A stretch of DNA of 64,000 nucleotides from VRUE01 sp963727465 (GCA_963727465.1 CAVSGL010000018.1:79573-143572); one strand, 5' to 3'; shown: positions 8,464-17,204, numbered from the stretch's first letter. Numbers and translations are program-made. The notes: generated by a model not told the origin, from the letters alone.

Positions 8464-8883
8464 CTAGCCGCGCAGGCCGCCGGCCTTGAACGAGAGGCCG
8501 CCGGAGGCGCGCTGGAAAGCGCGGCGCAGGAAGTAGAAGGCGACGGCGAAGGCGACCGCGCCCGCGGCGAGGCAGACCGCGAGGACCAGGCCGGCGAGGT
8601 AGAAGAGCCCGCCGGTGACGACGACGAAGGCGAAGCCGGCGAGCAGGGTCGTGTGCGAGCGGTAGCCGGCGAAGTGCTCGCGCAGCGAGACCTCGAGGCC
8701 GCCGATCGCGGCGAGGACGACCCCGACGCCGATCGCCGTCGGGTGCTTGCCGGCGATGCCGACGACGAGCGCGACGATGCCGGCGAGGATCGTCAGCTCG
8801 GCCAGGGGGAACGAGCCCCAGGGAGCGGGCGGGCGCTCGTCGGCCCGCGGGGCTTTCCTCGCCCTATCGCTCAACGGCCGCAA
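8464..8883 (-). CDS. Small membrane protein, four predicted helices
   Basis: Unrecognised 139-residue integral membrane protein. After a basic, Pro-rich N-terminus (MRPLSDRARKAPRADERPP) come four hydrophobic segments: AELTILAGIVALVVGIAG, AIGVGVVLAAIGGLEVSL, TLLAGFAFVVVTGGLFYLAG and LVLAVCLAAGAVAFAVAFYF. The C-terminus is basic. It overlaps the end of the upstream minus-strand gene by 20 bases, so the two are co-transcribed. No catalytic motif is visible. Confidence 0.7.
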   Translation of the reverse strand: MRPLSDRARKAPRADERPPAPWGSFPLAELTILAGIVALVVGIAGKHPTAIGVGVVLAAIGGLEVSLREHFAGYRSHTTLLAGFAFVVVTGGLFYLAGLVLAVCLAAGAVAFAVAFYFLRRAFQRASGGLSFKAGGLRG

Positions 8884-9364
8884 GCCGCCCGGCTAACGGG
8901 CATCCAGAGGAGACCTTGACCCGCCACCAGCCCATCAGCATGCCGAGCGGGCCGAGGCGCGGGCGCGAGTGCCAGTGGCCGCAGCCGGGTTCGCCGACGT
9001 CGGCGCGCGAGATCCGCAGCCACTTGTGCTCTGCCGGCGCGGAGATCATCCGCTCGAGCAGCTCGCGGTTGCGGGTCTCGAGCTCGTTCCGTTCGCGCAG
9101 CTGGATACGGGCATCGGCGATGCGGTCGGCGAGCGAATCCCGCACCGCCTCCAGCTCCCCCAGCCCCAGCACCCGCGGCTCGCCGGACACCGCCGAGATC
9201 TTCGTGTCGACCTCGATCCGCGGGAAGCCCTCGGCAAGCAGCGAGGCCAGCTGAGCTTCCAGCCGCCCGATCTGCCGCCGCAGCTCATCCCGCGCCAGTC
9301 GCTCATCGCCACCGACGACGAACTCGGTGTGCGTCTGTCGATCGAGCAGATCCCGCATACCCAT
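8864..9364 (-). CDS. Conserved hypothetical protein, coiled coil plus GCGHWH tail
   Basis: A 166-residue soluble protein. Residues 15 to 110 are helical and charged (RDELRRQIGRLEAQLASLLA; DSLADRIADARIQLRERNEL). The C-terminal part carries RADVGEPGCGHWHSRPRLGP followed by LGMLMGWWRVKVSSGCPLAG. The Cys/His-rich segment could bind a metal. I do not recognise a named family. It begins at ATG 9364 and runs 20 bases into the membrane-protein gene downstream, suggesting a functional pair. Confidence 0.68.
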   Translation of the reverse strand: MGMRDLLDRQTHTEFVVGGDERLARDELRRQIGRLEAQLASLLAEGFPRIEVDTKISAVSGEPRVLGLGELEAVRDSLADRIADARIQLRERNELETRNRELLERMISAPAEHKWLRISRADVGEPGCGHWHSRPRLGPLGMLMGWWRVKVSSGCPLAGRLAAVER

Positions 9365-9430
9365 ACTGAGTGTAGATCAAGGTCGCGACCCGATCGCAAC
9401 GGCCACGTTAAGGCGATCCCGGCAGACGTT

Positions 9431-9793
9431 TCAGGCGAGGACCGTGTCCCTCGACCGCGGCGCCAGCGCGCTCGTCAGCAACGCCCGCTGGCGCGGCGTC
9501 AGCGTGCCGATCCGCTTGTTCTCGCTCAGCGCCAGCGCCTGGAGCAGCTTGCGGGCGCGGGTCCGGCCCCAGCGGCGCTGGCTGGTCAGCAGCTCGGCCA
9601 GGGTCATGCTCTCGGTCTCCCAGGGCACGTCGCGGATCACCTCGGTCACGTCGACCTCGCCGCGACCGACCGCCCGCTTCAGCTCCGCCCGGGCGAGCCG
9701 CACACGGTTCGCGCGCGCCAGCGCCTGCATGTGCTGCGGTGTCTGGGCCGCGGACCGGCTCGTCGGGGCAGGGGCGATCGTTGCAGCGTCCAC
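9431..9793 (-). CDS. mihF: Actinobacterial integration host factor (mIHF-like)
   Basis: Nucleoid-associated protein that bends DNA; actinobacterial IHF is unrelated to the HU/IHF fold of Proteobacteria. The family pattern is clear: ALARANRVRLARAELKRAV helix, GEVDVTEVIRD, MTLAELLTSQRRWGRTRARK (helix-two-turn-helix DNA clamp) and LLQALALSENKRIGTLTPRQ. It is 120 residues, slightly longer than usual because of a Ser/Pro/Thr-rich N-terminal extension. The GTG start at 9793 follows GGGAGGAG by five bases. It stands alone with a 270-base upstream gap, fitting an independently regulated housekeeping gene. Confidence 0.85.
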   Translation of the reverse strand: MDAATIAPAPTSRSAAQTPQHMQALARANRVRLARAELKRAVGRGEVDVTEVIRDVPWETESMTLAELLTSQRRWGRTRARKLLQALALSENKRIGTLTPRQRALLTSALAPRSRDTVLA

Positions 9794-10063
9794 TGGGACT
9801 CCTCCCTATCGGGGTTTGTTGACTGGTCTCTGGGCCGGCCGGTGACGGCTCCGGCGCGGTTGAGTTTGAAGTGCCCGCCGCCTCCTCCTGACCCGGATGC
9901 GCGGCGAGGTGGGCACGCTAAGCGCTGGCCCCGCCGAGCGTCAACCCGCAGTCGGCGATGCGTCCACGCCCCGGTCGCTAAGAGCATCTTTTTCTCGCAC
10001 GGCCCGCCCTTGTCCCGAAACGGACAAGGTCGAAACTACCCCGGCCGGGGTAGATGCACACGC
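9794..10063. other. Intergenic region with two hairpins
   Basis: No gene is seen. It holds the upstream region of mihF and the 3' end of the oxoamine synthase gene. Two structures stand out: CCTTGTCC/GGACAAGG (10008..10029) and the perfect 18-base palindrome CTACCCCGGCCGGGGTAG (10036..10053), ten bases beyond the synthase stop. Neither is followed by a T-run on the minus strand. Confidence 0.55.
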
Positions 10064-11320
10064 TCAGGTACGTGGAAGCTCAGGAAAGTCCTCAATGGTT
10101 TGGGAGATGATCGCCAGCGCCCGGTCGAGCTGCTCGCGCTCGTGGGTCGCCATCAGGCTCGTCCGCAGCAGCGCCCCCCCGGGCGGCACCGCCGGGTGGA
10201 TCGCGACGTTCGTGTAGACGCCGGCGTCGAACAGCGCCTTCCAGAGCAGCACCGCCTGCCAGTCGTCGCCGACCATCACCGGCACGACCGGCGTCGTCGC
10301 GACGCTGCCGTCGGGCAGCGTGCCGGGCTCGACCACCTTCAGGCCGAGCTCGCGCAGGCCCTCGCGCAGGTACTCGGCGTTGCCGAGCAGCGCCTCGAAC
10401 AGCCGCGGGCCGTCGCTGCGGATCACCCGCAGGGCCGCCAGCGCCGCCCCGACAGCCGCCGGCACCGCGGAGGCGCTGAAGACGAACGAGCGCGAGGCGA
10501 TCCGCAGGTACTCGACCACGTCGGCGGGCCCGGCGATGAAGCCGCCGCAGGAGGCGAGGCTCTTGGAGAAGGTCCCCATCCGCAGGTCGACCTCGTGCTC
10601 GAGCCCGAACAGCTCGCTCGCCCCGGCCCCGCGCGCCCCGAGCACGCCGGCGCCGTGCGCCTCGTCGACCATCAGCCGCGCGCCGTGGCCCCGGCAGAGC
10701 TCGACGATCCGCGGCAGGTCGCAGACGTCGCCCTCCATCGAGAAGACGCCGTCGACGACGACCAGCGCGCCGCCGCCGTCCTCGGCCGCCCGCTCCAGCA
10801 TCTTCTCCAGCTTGTCGATGCGGTTGTGGCGGTAGGGGCGCAGCTTCGCCCCGGAGAGCTTGCAGCCGTCGAGGATCGAGGCGTGGTCGCCGGAGTCGCA
10901 GATCACCGTGTCGCCCGGCTCGAGGATCGTGCCGATGCAGCCGACGTTGGCCTGGTACCCGGTGGTGAAGACGATCGCCTCCTCGGTTCCCATCCACTCC
11001 GCCAGCTCGCCCTCGAGCTCCACGTGCAGCGGCGTCGTGCCGTTGAGCAGGCGCGAGCCGGTGACGCCGGTTCCGTAGGTCTCGAGCGCGTCGCGCGCTC
11101 CCTGCTTGACCCGCTCGTCGCCGGTCAGGCCGAGGTAGTTGTTGGAGCCGAGCATGATCGTCTCGCGCCCCTCCATCTCCACCACCGGGCCGGCCTCGGA
11201 GGTCAGCAGGCGGAAGTAGGGGAGCAGGTCGTGCTGCTTGGCCGCTTCGAGCTGCTCGAGCCGGTCGTGGCTGCGGGCCTTCTCGAAGACGTCAACCGGG
11301 GCCTTCGTCGTATCGCTCAT
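10064..11320 (-). CDS. Alpha-oxoamine synthase, serine palmitoyltransferase-like
   Basis: PLP-dependent enzyme of the alpha-oxoamine synthase family, which condenses an amino acid with an acyl-CoA (418 residues, normal length). Conserved landmarks: SNNYLGLTGDERVKQGARDA, YGTGVTGSRLLNGTTPLHVE, DEAHGAGVLGARGAG (PLP-contacting Asp/His) and GTFSKSLASCGGF with the Schiff-base Lys. The C-terminal NVAIHPAVPPGGALLRTSLM resembles serine palmitoyltransferases and KBL as much as BioF. The divergent neighbour 25 bases away is a YghO/bCerS-like acyltransferase, a pairing that favours sphingoid-base synthesis over biotin; no other bio gene is present. Substrate choice remains inference. Confidence 0.82.
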   Translation of the reverse strand: MSDTTKAPVDVFEKARSHDRLEQLEAAKQHDLLPYFRLLTSEAGPVVEMEGRETIMLGSNNYLGLTGDERVKQGARDALETYGTGVTGSRLLNGTTPLHVELEGELAEWMGTEEAIVFTTGYQANVGCIGTILEPGDTVICDSGDHASILDGCKLSGAKLRPYRHNRIDKLEKMLERAAEDGGGALVVVDGVFSMEGDVCDLPRIVELCRGHGARLMVDEAHGAGVLGARGAGASELFGLEHEVDLRMGTFSKSLASCGGFIAGPADVVEYLRIASRSFVFSASAVPAAVGAALAALRVIRSDGPRLFEALLGNAEYLREGLRELGLKVVEPGTLPDGSVATTPVVPVMVGDDWQAVLLWKALFDAGVYTNVAIHPAVPPGGALLRTSLMATHEREQLDRALAIISQTIEDFPELPRT

Positions 11321-11345
11321 GCCGAAAGTGTAGGTTCAGCGTCCC

Positions 11346-12477
11346 GTGTCGGCCGTCGAGATCCGCCCAGCCCGCTCGCGGCGCGAGCTGAAGCAGTTCG
11401 TCGACCTGCCCCACCGGCTGCACGCCGGGACGCCCTGGGTGCCGCCGCTGAAGCTGGAGCGGCGCATGTTCCTCAGCCGCCGGCTCAATCCCTACTTCAA
11501 GCACGGCGAGGCCGAGTACTTCCTCGCCCGGCGCGGCGACCGCGTCGTCGGCCGCGTCAGCGCCCAGGTCGACCACGCCTTCAACGAGTTCCACGACAGC
11601 CGCTGGGGGATGTTCGGCTTCCTCGAGCTGGAGGACGACGAGGAGGCGATGGCGGCGCTGCTGGACGCCGCCGAGGGCTGGCTGCGCGAGCGCGGCTGCG
11701 ATCGCATGCTCGGGCCGATGGACTTCTCGATGAACGAGGAGAGCGGTGTGCTGACCGAGGGCTTCGAGCTCGAGCCGCTGATCAGGCAGCCCTGGCACCC
11801 GCCCTACTACCAGCGCCTCTGCGAGGGCGGCCGGCCTGGAGAAGGCGATGGACCTCTACTCCTGGGCGCTGGAGATCGGCGACCGCGAGGACATGCTGCC
11901 GATCCTCTTCGAGCTCGACGAGAAGGCCCGCGACGAGCACGGGGTGCGGCTGCGCAAGATGTCGCGCCGCCACCTGCGCAAGGAGATGGACCGCTTCGCC
12001 GAGATCTACAACGCCGCCTGGGCGCAGAACTGGGGCTTCGTCCCCTACTCGAAGGAGGACCTCGACGCCTACACGGTCGACATGCACCTGATCTTCGACC
12101 GCGAATGGTTCATGGTCGCCGAAAAGGACGGCGAGACGATCGCCGTCGCGATCACCCTGCCCGACCTCAACCAGGTGCTGAAGAAGATGAAGGGGCGGAT
12201 CCTGCCGTTCGGCTGGTGGCACTACCTGCGCCGCAGGAAGATCTGCGACCGGGTCCGCGTCGGCTTCCTCGGCGTCAAGCCCGAGTACCAGCACACCGGC
12301 GTCGCCGCCTCGCTCTACGTCGAGCACTTCAACACGGCGGCGCGCGTGCCGCAGAAATACGGCGAGGCGGGCTGGATCCTCGAGACCAACGAAGCGATGA
12401 ACCGCGGCCTGGAAGCGATGAGCGCCGAGATCTGCAAGCGCTACCGCGTCTACGAGCGGCCGCTGGGGGCCGCATAA
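11346..12477 (+). CDS. YghO/bCerS-like GNAT-fold acyltransferase, one frame break
   Basis: Member of the family that includes E. coli YghO and the bacterial ceramide synthase bCerS, which N-acylates a sphingoid base. The GTG at 11346 opens VEIRPARSRRELKQFVDLPH, then GTPWVPPLKLERR, HGEAEYFLARRGDRVVGRV and LGPMDFSMNEESGVLTEGF. Near 11825..11840 one extra G shifts the frame; the true continuation is EKAMDLYSWALEIGD, NAAWAQNWGFVPYSKEDLD, LPDLNQVLKKMKGRILPFGW and RVGFLGVKPEYQHTGVAASL, ending YRVYERPLGAA. All expected blocks are present across the break, so an assembly indel is likely. It is divergent from the oxoamine synthase with only 25 bases between start codons. Confidence 0.72.
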
Positions 12478-12524
12478 GTACGCAGTTTCCGGTTTCGCCG
12501 CCGGCTGGCGCTGGTCGCATCGCT

Positions 12525-12803
12525 ATGGTCGGGGCGGTGAGCGAGTTCGAGCTGGAGCCGGTCCGCGTACGCGTCGTGGAGCAGCCGCAGGCCCGCCCGC
12601 CGGCGCTGCGCGGCGACGTGCGCACCGCCGCCGTCGCCGCCGTCGGCGGCGTGCTCGCCGGCGCCGCCGCCGTCGCCGCCGTGCGCGCGGTCGGCGCCGT
12701 GGCGAAGAACTCGCAGGGCCGGCTGCTGCCGGGACGCAGGCGGGCGCCGAAGGTCGTCGCCAGCCGCTCCTTCCTGGTGGACGTGCACCTGCTCGGGCGT
12801 TGA
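12525..12803 (+). CDS. Small protein with one hydrophobic segment
   Basis: Unrecognised 92-residue protein starting at ATG 12525. A charged N-terminus (SEFELEPVRVRVVEQPQARP) is followed by an Ala/Val/Gly-rich segment (VAAVGGVLAGAAAVAAVRAV) that may be a membrane helix, then a basic stretch (GRLLPGRRRAPKVVASRSF) and LVDVHLLGR. Its stop overlaps the TTG start of the glycosylase gene. Codon use matches its neighbours, which supports it being real. No function can be assigned. Confidence 0.5.
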   Translation: MVGAVSEFELEPVRVRVVEQPQARPPALRGDVRTAAVAAVGGVLAGAAAVAAVRAVGAVAKNSQGRLLPGRRRAPKVVASRSFLVDVHLLGR

Positions 12804-13840
12804 GCGTCCTCGAGCTAGAGGCGCGACCCCCGTCTCCCTTCCGCCTGCCCACCTGGAGCAGCGAGGACCGGACGATGTCGGTGCGCGACGGGGTGCTCTC
12901 GCGGCTGCTGCGGGTGGGGGAGAGCCCGGTCCTGGTGCGCGCCTGGGAAGCGGGCCGGCAGCGGATCGCGCTGCGGGCCGAGCCGGTTGCGCCCGGCTCG
13001 CTGATCGCGCCGCCGTCGCTGCCGCCGCCGGACAGCCGCCCGGCCGGCGCCGATGAGCTGCGTCTCGCGATCGAGCGGATGCGCTTCGCGCTCGGGGTGG
13101 ACGACGACCTTGGCGAGTTCTACCGCCGCTTCCGCCGCGACCCGTTGCTCGGGCCGCAGCTGCGCCGCCGGCCGTGGCTGCGGCCGCGGCGCCGGCCCTG
13201 GCCCTGGGAGGCGCTCGCCTGGGCCGTGGTCAAGCAGCTGATCGAGACCGAGCGCGCCGCCGTGATCCAGCGCCGCATCGTCGGCCGCTGGGGCATGCGC
13301 CTCGGCCATCACCCCCCAACCCGCCCGCGGTCGAGGTTATCGCCGCATAGCGGCGAAAACCTCGACGACACTCAAAACCACCAGCGGGCGCGGTCGAGGT
13401 TATCGCCGCATAGCGGCGATAACCTCGACCGCGCTCTGCGGGACGTGCCCGGCGCGGCGACGATCGCCGGCCGGGCGCCGGCCGAACTGGCGGCGCTCGA
13501 CCTCTCGCCGGCCCGCGCTCTTGCCCTGCGCGCGGTCGCCCGCGAGATCGCCGCCGGCCGCGTTGCGCCCGGCGATGCGGCGGGCGACGCGCGGTTGCTG
13601 GCGGTTCCCCAGGTCGGGCCCTGGACCGTGCAGTGCCTGGGCCTCTTCGGCCGCGGCGATCCCGACTCGCTGCCGGCCGGCGATCTGATCTACCTCAAGC
13701 TGGTCGGCCGCCTGGCGCGGCTCGGGCGCCGCGCCACGGTCGAGGAGGTCGAGGAGTTCTACGCGCCCTACGCCCCCTATCGCGGCCTTGCCGGAATCTG
13801 GACGGTCGGTTTGTTGCGGGCCTGGTCTGACGGCCCGTAG
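12800..13840 (+). CDS. AlkA-like DNA-3-methyladenine glycosylase with in-frame palindrome insert
   Basis: HhH-GPD base-excision glycosylase of the AlkA/DNA-3-methyladenine glycosylase II type. The helix-hairpin-helix and catalytic region are intact: LLAVPQVGPWTVQCLGLFGR then DPDSLPAGDLIYLKLVGRL, with the catalytic Asp in PAGD. Upstream, FRRDPLLGPQL and EALAWAVVKQLIETERAAVI are typical of the family. Between the two, residues around 175 to 212 are coded by two PE-1 palindromes and read PRSRLSPHSGENLDD and ARSRLSPHSGDNLDRA, an insertion foreign to the fold. The frame stays open through both copies, so the gene may still work. The TTG start overlaps the previous stop. Confidence 0.75.
   Translation: MSVLELEARPPSPFRLPTWSSEDRTMSVRDGVLSRLLRVGESPVLVRAWEAGRQRIALRAEPVAPGSLIAPPSLPPPDSRPAGADELRLAIERMRFALGVDDDLGEFYRRFRRDPLLGPQLRRRPWLRPRRRPWPWEALAWAVVKQLIETERAAVIQRRIVGRWGMRLGHHPPTRPRSRLSPHSGENLDDTQNHQRARSRLSPHSGDNLDRALRDVPGAATIAGRAPAELAALDLSPARALALRAVAREIAAGRVAPGDAAGDARLLAVPQVGPWTVQCLGLFGRGDPDSLPAGDLIYLKLVGRLARLGRRATVEEVEEFYAPYAPYRGLAGIWTVGLLRAWSDGP
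13327..13366. repeat. PE-1 palindromic repeat, copy 2 (inside a gene)
   Basis: GCGGTCGAGGTTATCGC, core CGCATAGCG (reverse orientation) and GCGAAAACCTCGAC. Read in frame within the glycosylase gene. Confidence 0.9.
13388..13434. repeat. PE-1 palindromic repeat, copy 3 (inside a gene)
   Basis: Near-perfect palindrome: GCGCGGTCGAGGTTATC, core with CGCATAGCG, GATAACCTCGACCGCGC. It lies 21 bases after copy 2 in the same orientation and the same reading frame, suggesting duplication after insertion. Confidence 0.92.
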
Positions 13841-13875
13841 ATAAAGAATTTCGAGCTGTCCGCCGATACGCCCGC

Positions 13876-16206
13876 ATGGGCCCGGACGAGATCGGATCGA
13901 GGGGTGGGAGCTGGCCGGACGGCTGGTCGCAGGAGCGGATCGCGGAGTTCCTCGGTGAGATCTCCTCGGCCGGCGAGGACTACCGCCGTCTGGTCGAGCG
14001 CCTGCCGGCGATCGTCTACTCGTGCGAGCTGGGCGAGCGCGGCCGCTGGCGCTACGTCAGCCCGCAGATCGAGGAGATCCTCGGCTACAGCCCGGACGAG
14101 TGGATGGCGGACCCGGCGCTGTGGGCCGAGCGATTGCACCCCGACGACCGCGAGCGGGCGTTGGAGCAGGAGGCTGGCGCCGCCGGCCGCGAGGGTCCCA
14201 GCCCGCCGGTCGACTACCGGATGATCACCCGCGCGGGGGACGTCGTCTGGATCCTCGACGAGGCGGTGCTCGAGCCCGACAGGACCGGAACCCCGGTCTG
14301 GCACGGGGTCCTCTACGACATCACCGAGCGCAAGCTCGCCGAGCAGGAGCTGCGCCGCGCCGCGGCCCAGCAGGCCGCGGTCGCGCGGCTCGGGCGCTTC
14401 GCCCTACAGGACGGCGACCCGACCCGCCTCGCGAAGCAGGTCGTGCCGCTGATGACCGAGATCGACGGGGTCGAGACGGCCTGCGTCTGGGAGGCCGGGC
14501 GGGAGGGGCGCCGCCTCCACCTGCGCGCCGGTCTCGAGGAGCGCGGCGGGGGCGCAGAGCGCCGCGCCTCGGCGGCCCGCGACTCGCACGCCGGCGCAGC
14601 GCTGGAGTCGGGGCTGCACGTGATCGTCGACGACTGGTCCAGCGAGCGGCGCTACTCAATGCCCCCGGCGCTGCGGGTGCTGGGCGTGCGCAGCAGCCTC
14701 GCCGTGCCGATCGCCGGCAAGGAGCGCCCCTACGGCGTGCTCGACATCCACTCGACCGAGCCGAGCCGCTTCACCCCGCAGGACGTCCACTTCGCCCAGG
14801 CCTCGGCCAACGTCCTCGCCGACGCGCTGGAGCGCCACAGCGCCGACGAGGCGCTGCGCCACCGCGTCCTGCACGATCCCCTCACCGGCCTCCCCAACCG
14901 GCACAGCTTCGTCGACTCGCTGCACGACGCCCTGCGCCGCGGGGCCGCCTCCGGCTCGCCCGTCGGCATCCTCTTCCTCGACCTCGACCACTTCAAGCTG
15001 ATCAACGACAGCATCGGCCACCACGCCGGCGACGAGCTGCTGCGCGAGGTCGCGCCGCGGCTGCGCGCCCACCTGCGCCCGGGCGACATCGTCGCCCGCT
15101 TCGGCGGTGACGAGTTCGGCATCCTCGTCGACCGCCTCGCCGACGAGGAAGAGGCGCTGGCGATCGCCGAGCGCGTCTCGCGCGCCTTCGCCGAGCCCTA
15201 CTCGATGGAGGGGGCCGAGCACTTCGTCAGCGCCAGCATCGGCATCGCCGTCGCCCGCCCGAGCGGCCGCGACCCGGTCGAGCCGGAGCTGCTGATCCGC
15301 GACGCCGACGCCGCGATGTACAAGGCCAAGGAGCGCGGCCGCGGCCGCTGCGAGCTCTTCGACGCGGCGATGCGGGCGCGCGCGATCGGCCGGCTGGAGA
15401 CCGAGCGCGAGCTGCGCCACGCGCTCGACCGCAACGAGCTCGAGCTGCACTACCAGCCCGTGGTCGCGCTGGGCAGCGGCGAGATCGTCGGCCTCGAGGC
15501 GCTGGTCCGCTGGAACCATCCCGAGCGCGGTCTGCTCGACCCCGGCGCGTTCGTCCCGATCGCCGAGGAGAGCGGCCTGATCGAGCCGATCGGGCGCTGG
15601 GTGCAGGAGACCGCCTGCCGCCAGGCGCTCGGCTGGCACGAGCTGCGCCCCGACCAGCGGCCGCTCGATGTCGCCGTCAACCTCTCCGCCCGCCAGGTCG
15701 CGCACCGCGACCTCGCCGACTCGGTGCGCCAGATCCTCGCCCGCACCGGGCTCGACCCGGTCAACCTGCGGCTCGAGGTGACCGAGAGCGCGCTGGTGGA
15801 CGAGGCGGCCGGCGCGACCGCGACGCTGGAAGCGCTGAGCGAGCTCGGCGTGCGGCTGGTGCTCGACGACTTCGGCACCGGCTACTCGTCGCTCGCCTAC
15901 CTCAACCGCTTCCCCTTCGACGCGCTGAAGATCGACCGCTCCTTCGTCGACGGCCTCGGCCTCGAGCAGGAGCGCACGGCGATCGTCGAGGCGGTGATCG
16001 GGATGGCCCGCGCGCTCTCGCTCGACGCGATCGCCGAGGGCGTGGAGAGCGAAGAGCAGCTCTCGGAGCTGCGCCGGCTCGGCTGCGACTTCGCCCAGGG
16101 GCACCTCTTCTCGCGGCCGCTGGCGCCGCAGCGGGTCACAGAGCTGCTGCGCGACGGCGGCTTCGAGACGATCGGCAGCGTCGCCCGCCAGCCGCAGGCG
16201 CTCTAA
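13876..16206 (+). CDS. PAS-GAF-GGDEF-EAL cyclic-di-GMP signalling protein
   Basis: A 776-residue soluble regulator of cyclic-di-GMP. A PAS domain (about residues 35 to 155; RYVSPQIEEILGYSPDEWMA and GVLYDITERKLAEQ) is followed by a GAF-like domain (about 170 to 320; SSLAVPIAGKERPYGVLDIH). Then comes GGDEF (about 330 to 500) with DPLTGLPNRHSF and intact RFGGDEFGIL, and EAL (about 510 to 765) with GLEALVRWNHP, LEVTESALV and LDDFGTGYSSLAYLNRFPFD. Both active-site motifs look intact, so it may synthesise and degrade c-di-GMP. It starts at ATG 13876 and its stop overlaps the end of the convergent ABC operon. Confidence 0.93.
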   Translation: MGPDEIGSRGGSWPDGWSQERIAEFLGEISSAGEDYRRLVERLPAIVYSCELGERGRWRYVSPQIEEILGYSPDEWMADPALWAERLHPDDRERALEQEAGAAGREGPSPPVDYRMITRAGDVVWILDEAVLEPDRTGTPVWHGVLYDITERKLAEQELRRAAAQQAAVARLGRFALQDGDPTRLAKQVVPLMTEIDGVETACVWEAGREGRRLHLRAGLEERGGGAERRASAARDSHAGAALESGLHVIVDDWSSERRYSMPPALRVLGVRSSLAVPIAGKERPYGVLDIHSTEPSRFTPQDVHFAQASANVLADALERHSADEALRHRVLHDPLTGLPNRHSFVDSLHDALRRGAASGSPVGILFLDLDHFKLINDSIGHHAGDELLREVAPRLRAHLRPGDIVARFGGDEFGILVDRLADEEEALAIAERVSRAFAEPYSMEGAEHFVSASIGIAVARPSGRDPVEPELLIRDADAAMYKAKERGRGRCELFDAAMRARAIGRLETERELRHALDRNELELHYQPVVALGSGEIVGLEALVRWNHPERGLLDPGAFVPIAEESGLIEPIGRWVQETACRQALGWHELRPDQRPLDVAVNLSARQVAHRDLADSVRQILARTGLDPVNLRLEVTESALVDEAAGATATLEALSELGVRLVLDDFGTGYSSLAYLNRFPFDALKIDRSFVDGLGLEQERTAIVEAVIGMARALSLDAIAEGVESEEQLSELRRLGCDFAQGHLFSRPLAPQRVTELLRDGGFETIGSVARQPQAL

Positions 16207-17204
16207 CCCGGGATCTCGCCGGCCAGGTATTCGTTGCTGAGCACTTCGCCGCTCGCCGGCCGGCCGGCGATCAGTTCGTTCTCGCTCATCCAGGCGATGA
16301 ACGCCTTCCACTCGGCGGCGTCCATCGTGCCGCGCTCGGAGAGCAGCGGCAGCGTCGCTTCGACCTCGGCCCGGGTGAGCTCGGGGTCGAGGTCGGAGTT
16401 GGCGGCCAGCAGCGCCCTGGTCGTCGCGCCGGGGCTCTTCTTCGCCGCCGTCGTGCCGCGCGCCAGGGCGCCGAGGAAGAGGCGGACCGCCTGCGGGTCT
16501 TCTTCCAGCCGCTTGCGGTTGGCGACGAGCACGAGCTCGTCGTAGGTCGGCACGCCGAGCCGGTCGACCGGGGTGACGACCGGCTTCTTGCCGCGCAGCC
16601 TCAGGTCGACGCCCTCGACGTTGCTGAAGCCGCCCAGCATCGCCTGGGCGCGGCCGCCGACGAGGGCCGGCAGCAGTCCGTAGCCGACGTTGACCGTGTT
16701 CACGTCGGCGGGCGTGAGGTCGGCACGGGCGAGGATCGTCTTCAGGTAGGCGTCCTGGTAGGGGATGCCGGCGGTGGCGATCGTCTTGCCGCGCAACCCG
16801 GCGATGCCCCCGATCCCGGACTTCTTCAGCCAGATCATCGAGGTCAGCGGCCGGTCGACGATCGCCGCGACCGCGACCACGTCGAGGCCCTGTTCGTGGG
16901 CGAGCAGCACCTCGGGCTCATAGGAGATCGCCAGGTCGGTCTGGCCGGCGGCGACCTGCTTGATCGGCGCCGCCGGGTCGGACGGGGTGTGGATCGAGAC
17001 ATCGAGGCCGGCGTCTTCGAAGTAGCCGAGCTTCTGCGCCATGTAGATCCCGGCGTGATCGGGGTTGGGATAGAAGTCGAGCGTCAGGCCGAACGGTTCG
17101 GCCGCACCCCCGGTGGCGCTGTCGCTCTTCTCGCCGCAGGCGGCGAGAACGAGGGAGATCGCGGCGACGGCGAGGACGATTGCCGGCAGGCGGAAGCGCT
17201 TCAT
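16203..17204 (-). CDS. ThiY-like ABC substrate-binding lipoprotein
   Basis: Lipid-anchored solute receptor of the NMT1/THI5-like family. The ATG at 17204 opens MKRFRLPAIVLAVAAISLVL ending in the lipobox LAACG. Family motifs: LDFYPNPDHAGIYMAQKLGY, DPAAPIKQVAAGQTDLAISY and PQDAYLKTIL-like PYQDAYLKTILARADL. These resemble receptors for thiamine-pyrimidine precursors, although alkanesulfonate or nitrate receptors share the fold. It is the last gene of a minus-strand ATPase-permease-receptor operon. No thiamine riboswitch was seen upstream, which weakens the thiamine reading. Confidence 0.82.
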   Translation of the reverse strand: MKRFRLPAIVLAVAAISLVLAACGEKSDSATGGAAEPFGLTLDFYPNPDHAGIYMAQKLGYFEDAGLDVSIHTPSDPAAPIKQVAAGQTDLAISYEPEVLLAHEQGLDVVAVAAIVDRPLTSMIWLKKSGIGGIAGLRGKTIATAGIPYQDAYLKTILARADLTPADVNTVNVGYGLLPALVGGRAQAMLGGFSNVEGVDLRLRGKKPVVTPVDRLGVPTYDELVLVANRKRLEEDPQAVRLFLGALARGTTAAKKSPGATTRALLAANSDLDPELTRAEVEATLPLLSERGTMDAAEWKAFIAWMSENELIAGRPASGEVLSNEYLAGEIPG

